A stretch of DNA of 8,404 nucleotides from an uncultured Sphingomonadales bacterium (GTDB lineage Bacteria; Pseudomonadota; Alphaproteobacteria; Sphingomonadales; Sphingomonadaceae): contig CALDKP010000306.1 in NCBI GenBank assembly GCA_937898535.1, positions 1 through 8,404 of the forward strand. Direction: 5' to 3'. The translations under genes and the position numbers were made by a program. The notes beneath the pieces were generated by a model. The model did no database searches. It saw only the letters and a list, made by a program, of their open reading frames with translations, and was not told where the DNA came from. Positions 1 to 5,230 of this stretch are shown piece by piece; positions within the stretch are counted from its first letter, which is position 1; each line of letters begins with the position of its first letter.

Positions 1-459
1 GCACTGCCTGCCTTAGCCGACGCAATGCTCGTGCTTGCGGGCACGGGCGAAAGCGAAGCCGCATTGCGCGCGTTAGCAAAGCGAATCGGCGTTGGCGATC
101 GGGTGCGCTTCATGGGCGCGGTGCCGCATGATGACTTACCCGCATTATTTGCAGCGGCGGATGTCATGGCACTGGTGTCATCCAGCGAAGGCATAGCCAA
201 TGCCTGGGTGGAGGCGCTTGCCTGTGGCACGCCCATCGTCGCCAGTGACGTGGGCGGTATTCGGGAGCTCATGAAAAACGACGCAGCAGGCCGGATCGTT
301 GCCCAAGACCCGCGAGCCATCGCGGCTGCGGTGCAGTCCATACTGGCCAACCCACCGCAAGCAGCGGATGTCACTGCGAACGTGCAGGCATTCTCCTGGA
401 AAGAGAATGCCCGCCAGTTAGCCGACTTTTTCCGGACGGTGTCCGGACGTCAGGATTAA
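1..459 (+). CDS. Glycosyltransferase family 4 (GT-B fold), C-terminal part, 5' truncated by window edge
   Basis: The frame is open from base 1, so the gene begins upstream; 152 residues are visible before TAA. The fragment is the C-terminal Rossmann domain of a GT-B glycosyltransferase, the half that binds the nucleotide-sugar donor. An LVLAGTGESEAAL strand-loop-helix comes first. Then come RVRFMGAVPHDDLPALFAAADVMALVSS and the GT4 signature EGIANAWVEALACGTPIVASDVGG. Its two glutamates are spaced as E-x7-E (about residues 63 and 71 of the fragment), typical of retaining GT4 enzymes. The family makes exopolysaccharides, lipopolysaccharide parts or glycolipids; the acceptor and sugar cannot be told from this fragment. 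The internal ATG at base 25 is not the true start, because homologous sequence continues in frame before it. The stop codon overlaps the end of secF on the opposite strand. Confidence 0.88.
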   Translation, partial: ALPALADAMLVLAGTGESEAALRALAKRIGVGDRVRFMGAVPHDDLPALFAAADVMALVSSSEGIANAWVEALACGTPIVASDVGGIRELMKNDAAGRIVAQDPRAIAAAVQSILANPPQAADVTANVQAFSWKENARQLADFFRTVSGRQD

Positions 460-1436
460 GATTCAAAACCTTCGATGATGCGCTCGGCCTTTGAACCGGC
501 TTCATCGGACGGCACAAAGCTGTGCGAACCGACCTTGAGCCAGATGAGGATTGGCGCAGCCTGATAAATCGAAGAGTATGTTCCAACGACAATACCGAAC
601 GCCATCGCGGCGCTAAACCCGAAAATAACGTCTGGCCCGAACAGCACGAGCACGATCAACGGCAGCGAGATCGACACGCTGGTCATAACCGTACGCGACA
701 ATGTTTCGTTGACCGAAAGGTTCAAGAGCGAGGCCATTTCCATCTTGCGGAATTTCATCAGGTTTTCGCGAATACGGTCATACACAACCACGGTGTCGTT
801 CAACGAATAACCGATAATCGTCAGCAGGGCCGCGATGATGTTCAGGTCGAACTCCCAACCTGTCAGCGCGAACAGGCCGAAGGTGAGCGTTACGTCGTGG
901 ACAAGCGACCAAATGGCGCCCACGCCGAACTGCCATTCGAACCGGAACCAGATGTAAATCGATACACCAGCCATCGCCGCGAGCAGCGCGAGGATACCCT
1001 TGCTGAACAGTTCTTCTGATACTTTACCGGACACAGAGTCCACACCGTCAATGCGGACGTCGGGGTGACCAGCTTTCAAGGTTTCGGTGATCTTTGTCGC
1101 CATGGCGTTGGCAAGCTCAGGATTCTTGTCTGCGCCATCAGGCAATTTCATGCGGATCGAGACCTGATTTTCCGCGCCAAAACGCTGAATGGTCGGATCG
1201 CCATAGCCGAGCTTCGCAACGGTCTCACGCAATTCAGTGACCGGCGCGGATGCACTTTGCGTGAATGTCGCGCGGATCATCTGGCCGCCGATAAAATCGA
1301 CACCAAAGTTCAGGCCCTTTGCAGCCACCAAGCCGACTGACGCGACCATGAGCAACAGGCTGATGCCAAAGGCCCATGTCCGCCATTTCAGGAAATCGAT
1401 ATTCGTATCGTCAGGAACGAGTTTGAGCAGTTTCAT
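456..1436 (-). CDS. secF: Protein translocase subunit SecF
   Basis: SecF, 326 residues, is an inner-membrane RND-type subunit that pairs with SecD to assist late steps of Sec export using the proton motive force. An N-terminal membrane helix (about 20-38) is followed by the SecF head motif GLNFGVDFIGG (41-51). The periplasmic P1 domain runs to about 140, and five further membrane helices fill 147-300. The transmembrane motif IIGYSLNDTVVVYDRIREN (208-225) carries Asp214. Arg248 lies in ETLSRTV. These correspond to E. coli SecF D213 and R247, both linked to proton-driven function. The ATG is preceded by GAGGA (1444-1448) with 7 bases of spacing. That site overlaps the secD stop, so translation of the two genes is probably coupled. 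Length and motifs are complete. Confidence 0.97.
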   Translation of the reverse strand: MKLLKLVPDDTNIDFLKWRTWAFGISLLLMVASVGLVAAKGLNFGVDFIGGQMIRATFTQSASAPVTELRETVAKLGYGDPTIQRFGAENQVSIRMKLPDGADKNPELANAMATKITETLKAGHPDVRIDGVDSVSGKVSEELFSKGILALLAAMAGVSIYIWFRFEWQFGVGAIWSLVHDVTLTFGLFALTGWEFDLNIIAALLTIIGYSLNDTVVVYDRIRENLMKFRKMEMASLLNLSVNETLSRTVMTSVSISLPLIVLVLFGPDVIFGFSAAMAFGIVVGTYSSIYQAAPILIWLKVGSHSFVPSDEAGSKAERIIEGFES

Positions 1437-1446
1437 ATCTATATCC

Positions 1447-3045
1447 TCAAATCGTCAGGTCATGGGGACGCGTGCGTTTCACCCAGCGTGAGACCCACAT
1501 GCGCGTGATGGTAACAGCGGTGAAAACCGATGTGACGATCCCGATCATCAATACCACTGCGAAACCGCGAATTGGTCCGGAGCCAAAAATGAACAGCAAT
1601 ACCGCCGCAATGACGTTGGTGCTGTTCGCGTCAAAAATGGCGCGACTGGCTTCTTTGTAGCCAAATTCAATCGCTTGCACGACACGGCGGCCACGTTTCA
1701 ATTCTTCGCGAATACGTTCGTTGATCAGCACGTTTGCGTCAACCGCGGCACCAATGGTCAGAACGAAGCCCGCAATACCCGGCAGCGTCAGCGTTGCATT
1801 GGCAAATGCCATTACGCCAAGGATCATGGCAACGTTGATAATCAAGGCGAAGTTGGCGTACATGCCGAACCGGCCATAAACGAGGAACATCAGTACCAGA
1901 ATTGCAGTGGTTCCGATAACCGCAGCCAAAATGCCGCGACGGATGGAGTCGGCACCCAAATCCGGGCCAACCGAACGTTCCTCAACAATTTTCAGATCAA
2001 CAGGCAATGCACCCGACCGAAGCGAGATGGACAGCGCGTTGGCGCTTTCCGTCGTGAAGCTTCCCGAAATCTGCGAGACACCTCCAAAAATGGGTTCACG
2101 AATTTGCGGCGCGGAAATAACCTGTCCGTCCAACACGATGGCGAACAGCTTGTTGACGTTCTGCTGCGTCATACGGGCAAACTTCTGCCCGCCTTCGCTA
2201 TCAAACTGAATGGTGACCGCAGGCTCATTTGTCTGCGAGTCGAATGTCGGGTCTGCTTTAACCAGCTTGTCGCCCGAAATTCCGCCCAACCGGCGCACGG
2301 CAATGTACGGCAGACCAGAGGGGTTATCGGGATAGGGCAGAACTTGGCTGCCAACGCGGGCCTTGCCCTGCGCGGTCTGATCGGGATCGGCTTGCTCGTC
2401 GACAAGTTTGAACTCAAGCTTGGCCGTCTTACCAATCAATGCCTTCAGCGCCTCTGGATCATCCAATCCGGGGACCTGAACAACGATGCGGTTTTCACCC
2501 TGACGAATGATCGTCGGCTCAAGCGTACCCAAGGCGTTAATGCGGCGATCGATGACATCCTTCGCGGTGTCCATCGCTTGGTCGAGTGCCGTTTCATCGC
2601 CCGCGCCCGCTGGAGTCAGGATCATGCGGTTGCCGTCGTTCACGCCGATGTTCCAGTCGCGGCTGCCGGTTGCATTGCTGGTCAGCGGCAACAACGCCTC
2701 GCGTGCTGCGTCGACTTGCGCGGGGCTATCGACGGTGAAGCTCAATTGTCCGTTGGCACGCGACACATCCGAAATCGCAATCCGCGGTTCAGCGCGTCGC
2801 ATTGCTGTTCTGACGCTATCTTCCAAAGCTTCCAACCGCGTCTCGGCAAGCTGCGAGGTGTCCGCCTCAAGCAGAATGTGGCTACCACCCGCAAGGTCAA
2901 GACCAAGGTTGATGGTCGGCGTCGGCACAAATTGCGCGAGCTGCGCCCTGATGTGGGTAGGCAACACGCTTGGTATGGCGAAAAGCACACCCAGAATAAT
3001 CAGGGTGTTGAGCATCCATACGCGCCAACGGGGGAAATCAAGCAT
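1447..3045 (-). CDS. secD: Protein translocase subunit SecD
   Basis: SecD, 532 residues, is the partner of SecF in the SecDF-YajC accessory complex. Order: a first membrane helix (about 9-27), the NLGLDLAGGSHILLE motif (46-60), and a large periplasmic region including the P1 head (to about 350). A five-helix membrane domain follows (about 370-516). The motif PGIAGFVLTIGAAVDANVLINERIREE (422-448) holds Asp436, the counterpart of E. coli D519, which is needed for proton conduction. The C-terminal FDANSTNVIAAVLLFIFGSGPIRGFA block is also typical. The length suits alphaproteobacterial SecD, which is shorter than the E. coli protein. The ATG at 3045 has only a weak upstream purine stretch (CGGACC), so initiation may depend on the upstream leader. 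There are 68 bases between yajC and secD, holding a stem-loop, and 10 bases between secD and secF. Confidence 0.97.
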   Translation of the reverse strand: MLDFPRWRVWMLNTLIILGVLFAIPSVLPTHIRAQLAQFVPTPTINLGLDLAGGSHILLEADTSQLAETRLEALEDSVRTAMRRAEPRIAISDVSRANGQLSFTVDSPAQVDAAREALLPLTSNATGSRDWNIGVNDGNRMILTPAGAGDETALDQAMDTAKDVIDRRINALGTLEPTIIRQGENRIVVQVPGLDDPEALKALIGKTAKLEFKLVDEQADPDQTAQGKARVGSQVLPYPDNPSGLPYIAVRRLGGISGDKLVKADPTFDSQTNEPAVTIQFDSEGGQKFARMTQQNVNKLFAIVLDGQVISAPQIREPIFGGVSQISGSFTTESANALSISLRSGALPVDLKIVEERSVGPDLGADSIRRGILAAVIGTTAILVLMFLVYGRFGMYANFALIINVAMILGVMAFANATLTLPGIAGFVLTIGAAVDANVLINERIREELKRGRRVVQAIEFGYKEASRAIFDANSTNVIAAVLLFIFGSGPIRGFAVVLMIGIVTSVFTAVTITRMWVSRWVKRTRPHDLTI

Positions 3046-3080
3046 AGGCTGGGTCCGAACGAACTGGGAAAACGGAATTT

Positions 3081-3108
3081 GGGGTCAGCATGAATGCTGT
3101 TCAACCCC
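3081..3108 (-). promoter_or_regulatory. Stem-loop in the yajC-secD intercistronic gap
   Basis: On the minus strand GGGGT, TGAA, CAGCA, TTCA, TGCTG and ACCCC follow one another. CAGCA pairs with TGCTG around a four-base loop, and GGGGT pairs with ACCCC. This leaves a four-base bulge (TGAA) on the 5' side. The hairpin starts five bases after the yajC stop codon. No run of T follows directly, so it is not a standard terminator. A role in mRNA processing, stability or adjusting yajC versus secD levels is inference. Confidence 0.5.
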
Positions 3109-3113
3109 GGCGA

Positions 3114-3440
3114 TTAATCGTTAGCAGCTTTAGCACCGCGTGGCTGGACGTTGGCGATGGTGGATTTAACCGCCTTCACCCGCACATTTGGTGCGATTTC
3201 GACTTCGACATAGTCATCGGCAACTTTCGTTACCTTGCCCATCAAGCCACCTGCAGTGACAACGTCATCATTCTTCTGCACCGCGTTGATTTTCGCCTCA
3301 TGCTCCTTGGCGCGCTTTTGCTGCGGGCGAATGAGAAACATGTAGAATACGACGAAGATCAAAAGCAGGGGGAACAGCTGCACAAAAAATGCCGAACCAC
3401 CCGCGCCACCAGCTGCTGCGCTCAAGATAACAAACTCCAT
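3114..3440 (-). CDS. yajC: Sec translocon accessory protein YajC
   Basis: YajC, 108 residues with the start chosen here, is a small inner-membrane protein that binds SecDF. A short Gly/Ala-rich N-terminus precedes one membrane helix (about 18-37) that ends in the family signature FYMFLIRPQQKRAKEH (32-47). A cytoplasmic domain with DDVVTAGGLMGKV (58-70) follows, also diagnostic. A longer reading from GTG at 3452 would add four residues. The ATG at 3440 is preferred because GAGG lies six bases before it and the longer start would overlap that site. The gene is first in the yajC-secD-secF operon. The last residues (RGAKAAND) are a loose tail, usual for the family. No damage is seen. Confidence 0.95.
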   Translation of the reverse strand: MEFVILSAAAGGAGGSAFFVQLFPLLLIFVVFYMFLIRPQQKRAKEHEAKINAVQKNDDVVTAGGLMGKVTKVADDYVEVEIAPNVRVKAVKSTIANVQPRGAKAAND

Positions 3441-3446
3441 CGGAAA

Positions 3447-3450
3447 CCTC
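3447..3450 (-). promoter_or_regulatory. Ribosome binding site deciding the yajC start
   Basis: GAGG on the minus strand sits six bases before ATG 3440. The alternative GTG at 3452 partly covers this site and has no Shine-Dalgarno sequence of its own, so the shorter protein is chosen. Confidence 0.65.
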
Positions 3451-3457
3451 ACAATTT

Positions 3458-3481
3458 AAAAAAGGCGCCCAATGCAGGCGC
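3458..3481 (-). terminator. Terminator-like hairpin in the yajC leader
   Basis: Read on the minus strand, GCGCC, a seven-base loop TGCATTG and GGCGC form a GC-only five-pair stem. C and six T follow. This is the shape of a Rho-independent terminator, although the stem is short. It lies 17 bases upstream of the yajC ATG and only seven bases before its ribosome binding site. No minus-strand gene is visible upstream that would need terminating. It could be a leader attenuator or a chance structure. Confidence 0.35.
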
Positions 3482-3521
3482 GGTCCTGAACAATCGGGCG
3501 CGATTATCACCTGCACCCACC

Positions 3522-3534
3522 TGACGCAACGTCA
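3522..3534. repeat. Short inverted repeat in the divergent yajC / tRNA-Pro spacer
   Basis: TGACG, CAA and CGTCA form a perfect 5-bp-arm inverted repeat. It lies between the minus-strand yajC operon and the plus-strand tRNA, where the operon promoter should be. On the minus strand its outer half reads TTGACG, like a -35 box. The nearest -10-like sequence (GATAAT) is 21 bases away, too far for a standard promoter. Its use as an operator or promoter part is only a suggestion. Confidence 0.25.
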
Positions 3535-3551
3535 AAGCGTCCAAACCGCGC

Positions 3552-3580
3552 TTGCTTTTAGGAAACCAGCGCCATATAGG
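3552..3580 (+). promoter_or_regulatory. Candidate promoter of tRNA-Pro
   Basis: TTGCTT (3552-3557) and TATAGG (3575-3580) are separated by 17 bases and point toward the tRNA, which begins 36 bases after the -10-like box. The bases right after the box (CGCGC) form a GC-rich discriminator, common at stable-RNA promoters. The match to consensus is moderate. The -10 lies inside a short inverted repeat, GCGCC-ATATA-GGCGC (3569-3583). Confidence 0.4.
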
Positions 3581-3616
3581 CGCGCTTCCACTGGCCTCAG
3601 CGAGGTCTTTGGCGGT

Positions 3617-3693
3617 CGGGACGTAGCGCAGCCTGGTAGCGCATCACACTGGGGGTGTGGGGGTCGCAGGTTCGAATCCTGTCGTCCCGACCA
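3617..3693 (+). tRNA. tRNA-Pro (anticodon GGG)
   Basis: A full cloverleaf can be drawn by hand. The acceptor stem is CGGGACG (3617-3623) with CGTCCCG (3683-3689). The D stem is GCGC/GCGC around AGCCTGGTA. The anticodon stem is TCACA/TGTGG, with one T-G pair. The anticodon loop CTGGGGG has GGG at 3651-3653. The variable loop has five bases. The T arm is GCAGG, TTCGAAT, CCTGT. The discriminator base is A, followed by an encoded CCA (3691-3693). It reads the proline codons CCC and, by wobble, CCU. It is 77 bases long with CCA and shows no sign of disruption. The lysis cassette starts 124 bases downstream on the same strand. No second copy of the tRNA 3' end is visible in the window, so there is no sign of an occupied integration site. 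Confidence 0.97.
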
Positions 3694-3769
3694 ATTAATC
3701 AAAAAAATATTCATGAAAACCGACCGCAACGCGCCAGCGCTGCGGCTTTGCGTTTTTCACTTTCCTACA

Positions 3770-3788
3770 AATAACCATATTGGTTATT
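3770..3788. promoter_or_regulatory. Palindromic candidate operator upstream of the lysis cassette
   Basis: AATAACCA and TGGTTATT are perfect 8-bp inverted arms separated by TAT. The site ends 29 bases before the endolysin ATG and 14 bases before its ribosome binding site, where a repressor or activator site could act. The arms contain ATAACCAT on one strand and ATAACCAA on the other, one and two mismatches from the alphaproteobacterial CtrA half-site TTAACCAT. That resemblance is suggestive only, because CtrA half-sites are usually direct repeats. Confidence 0.45.
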
Positions 3789-3802
3789 ATTGTTGCGAAA
3801 GT

Positions 3803-3807
3803 GAGGA
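3803..3807 (+). promoter_or_regulatory. Ribosome binding site deciding the endolysin start
   Basis: GAGGA lies ten bases before ATG 3818. The earlier in-frame ATG at 3713 has no such site. It would also put the palindrome inside the coding sequence and add 35 residues unlike the protein family. Confidence 0.7.
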
Positions 3808-3817
3808 CTCGACAACA

Positions 3818-4360
3818 ATGAAACATATTGACGCGCTGATTGATGGCCTGATTGCCCGTGAAGGCGACTATGTACATCATCCGGCGGACAGAGGCGGCCC
3901 GACGCGTTGGGGCATTACCGAGGCGGTGGCGCGTCGGCACGGCTATCATGACAAAATGACCCAGCTGCCCCGGGCCGAAGCCGCAGCAATTTACAAACGC
4001 ATATATTGGGACGCACCCTGCTTTACCGATGTCGCCGCAATTGCGCCAAATTTGGTGGCGGAATTGTTTGATACCGGCGTCAATATGGGCACCGGAACGG
4101 CAACGGGTTTTCTGCAACGCGCGTTGAACGCATTGAATCGAAATGGGCGGGACTATGCGGATATTGCAGTTGATCGCAAAATGGGTGCGGCAACTTTGTC
4201 CGCGTTGTCTGCCTTTTTCGACAAACGTGGACGCTCCGCAGAAAATGTTCTGCTGAAGGCAATGGATGCGCTGCAGGGTGCCCATTATGTCCGGCTGGCT
4301 GAGGCAAGACCATCGCAAGAAGCCTTTCTTTATGGCTGGTTATCGAACCGTATTGGATAA
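3818..4360 (+). CDS. GH108 N-acetylmuramidase (holin-associated endolysin)
   Basis: A 180-residue peptidoglycan hydrolase of glycoside hydrolase family 108, expected to cut the glycan strands of the cell wall during lysis. The catalytic motif REGDYVHHPADRGGPTRWGIT (14-34) is intact; Glu15 is the expected catalytic acid. The NVMGTGTATGFLQRALN-like stretch (reading GVNMGTGTATGFLQRALN, 87-104) and the following GRDYADIAVDRKMGAATLSAL match the C-terminal peptidoglycan-binding part found in this family. The total length is normal for the family. There is no signal peptide or membrane helix, so release to the periplasm should need a holin, and one is encoded 17 bases downstream. Such pairs occur in phages and as the separate lysis cassette of gene transfer agents. 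The start at 3818 is chosen for its GAGGA site and because the family N-terminus begins there. Confidence 0.93.
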   Translation: MKHIDALIDGLIAREGDYVHHPADRGGPTRWGITEAVARRHGYHDKMTQLPRAEAAAIYKRIYWDAPCFTDVAAIAPNLVAELFDTGVNMGTGTATGFLQRALNALNRNGRDYADIAVDRKMGAATLSALSAFFDKRGRSAENVLLKAMDALQGAHYVRLAEARPSQEAFLYGWLSNRIG

Positions 4361-4377
4361 ATAAAAAGGATTTTATT

Positions 4378-4791
4378 ATGGCATTTGTTGACGGATTAAT
4401 TGGGCCAATTGCCAGCATCATCGACAAAATCATTCCCGATCCCAAGGCGCGTGATACCGCCAAGCTTGAACTGCTTAAATTACAGGGCAGTCAGGAGCTC
4501 GAGAACATAAGGACGCAGCTGTCGGGCATCTTGGCCGAGGCGCAATCGGCGGACCCATGGACAAGCAGAGCGCGGCCAAGCTTTTTATACGTCATGTATG
4601 CAATGCTGTTGTGGGCTATTCCGATGGGGCTGATTTCCGCCATCCAGCCCGAGACAGCCGCCAACATCGCGGCGGGCATGAATGCGTATCTCAACGGCTT
4701 GCCAGAGCCATTGTACGCGCTGTTTGGTACAGGCTATCTTGGGTACACCGTCGCGCGCCAATGGGGCATCTCGCGGGGAACGGAAAAATAG
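4378..4791 (+). CDS. Three-helix holin of the GTA-release type
   Basis: A 137-residue small membrane protein. It starts with an amphipathic segment (GLIGPIASIIDKIIPDPKAR, 6-25) and a charged helix (26-57). The block ADPWTSRARPSFLYVMYAMLL (58-78) follows, a recognisable mark of three-helix holins. Strongly hydrophobic stretches lie at about 68-90 and 110-126. The family recalled from memory is Pfam PF11351, named for holins that act in gene-transfer release. Its expected role is to open the inner membrane so that the upstream muramidase reaches peptidoglycan. AAGGA at 4366-4370 lies seven bases before the ATG. The 17-base gap from the endolysin suggests one transcript. It could instead be a leftover of a phage lysis module; nothing in the gene itself decides between the two. 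Confidence 0.85.
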   Translation: MAFVDGLIGPIASIIDKIIPDPKARDTAKLELLKLQGSQELENIRTQLSGILAEAQSADPWTSRARPSFLYVMYAMLLWAIPMGLISAIQPETAANIAAGMNAYLNGLPEPLYALFGTGYLGYTVARQWGISRGTEK

Positions 4792-4848
4792 TTGCGTATG
4801 AAGGCATTCATCCGTTACCCCTTAATACCCAATAGGGTTTATGGAACT

Positions 4849-4854
4849 GAGGAG
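4849..4854 (+). promoter_or_regulatory. Ribosome binding site deciding the lipoprotein start
   Basis: GAGGAG is seven bases before ATG 4862. The in-frame ATG at 4841 would place this site inside the gene and add seven charged residues before the signal peptide, so it is rejected. Confidence 0.75.
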
Positions 4855-4861
4855 AACCGAT

Positions 4862-5158
4862 ATGAAGAAAGTTGTCGCAACTGTTGCTGCTCTCGCATTC
4901 ACAATTTCGCTCGCTGCATGCGGCGAAGCTGGCGAAAAGGCAGCTGAAGAAACCGCCGAAGCAGCCGACGCAACTGGCGAAGCTGTTGAAGCGGGTGCAG
5001 AAAATGCCATGACTGCTGCTGAAGGTGCAGCTGACGCCACTGCAGAAGCAGCAGGCGAAGCTGCCGACGCAACCGCTGATGCTGCTGCCGATGCAACTGC
5101 AAAGACCGGTGCTGCCGTTGAAGCAGCTGGCAAGGACATGAAGGAAGCAGCCAAGTAA
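4862..5158 (+). CDS. Small Ala/Glu-rich lipoprotein, Lpp-like in form
   Basis: A 98-residue predicted lipoprotein of unknown function. MKKVVATVAALAFTISLAAC is a short lipoprotein signal peptide with lipobox LAAC and Cys20 as the lipidated residue. Residue 21 is Gly, not Asp, so outer-membrane sorting is likely by the E. coli rule. The mature part is of very low complexity. By my count 34 of the 78 residues after the cysteine are alanine, mixed with Glu, Asp, Thr and Gly in loose repeats such as AAEAADATGEAVEAG and AAGEAADATADAAADATA. It is probably a long helix. It ends in KDMKEAAK with a C-terminal lysine, as does the E. coli Braun lipoprotein. The gene follows the holin by 70 bases with no terminator between, and ends at a strong intrinsic terminator. 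It could therefore be co-transcribed with the lysis genes or have its own promoter, which I could not identify. Confidence 0.85.
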   Translation: MKKVVATVAALAFTISLAACGEAGEKAAEETAEAADATGEAVEAGAENAMTAAEGAADATAEAAGEAADATADAAADATAKTGAAVEAAGKDMKEAAK

Positions 5159-5181
5159 GAGGCTTTTTCCCGAAAAACATG

Positions 5182-5217
5182 AAGCCCGCCCTGCCCCGTG
5201 CACCGGCGGGCTTTTTT
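5182..5217 (+). terminator. Rho-independent terminator after the lipoprotein gene
   Basis: AAGCCCGCC (5182-5190) pairs with GGCGGGCTT (5205-5213) around a 14-base loop, and six T begin within the last pairs (5212-5217). It ends plus-strand transcription 23 bases after the lipoprotein stop. On the minus strand a T-rich stretch also lies a few bases after the stem, so it may also help end the converging DUF1501 gene. Confidence 0.9.
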
Positions 5218-5230
5218 GTGCCGTTTTACC

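Noticed and set aside
1675..3093. 472-residue plus-strand open frame opposite secD
   Set aside because: It is an antisense shadow of secD, which has full family motifs. Its composition is unlike a folded protein and no ribosome binding site was seen.
3532..3729. 65-residue minus-strand reading frame containing SGRQDSNLRPPHPQCDALPGCATSRPP
   Set aside because: It is the antisense translation of the tRNA-Pro gene, a well-known false protein in databases. It starts at TTG without a ribosome binding site.
3713..3817. Longer endolysin start at ATG 3713
   Set aside because: It has no ribosome binding site, adds 35 residues unlike the family, and would make the palindrome coding. ATG 3818 fits better.
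3617..4791. Prophage inserted in the tRNA-Pro gene
   Set aside because: The tRNA is intact, but no second copy of its 3' end appears in the rest of the window, and no integrase, repressor or structural phage gene is seen.
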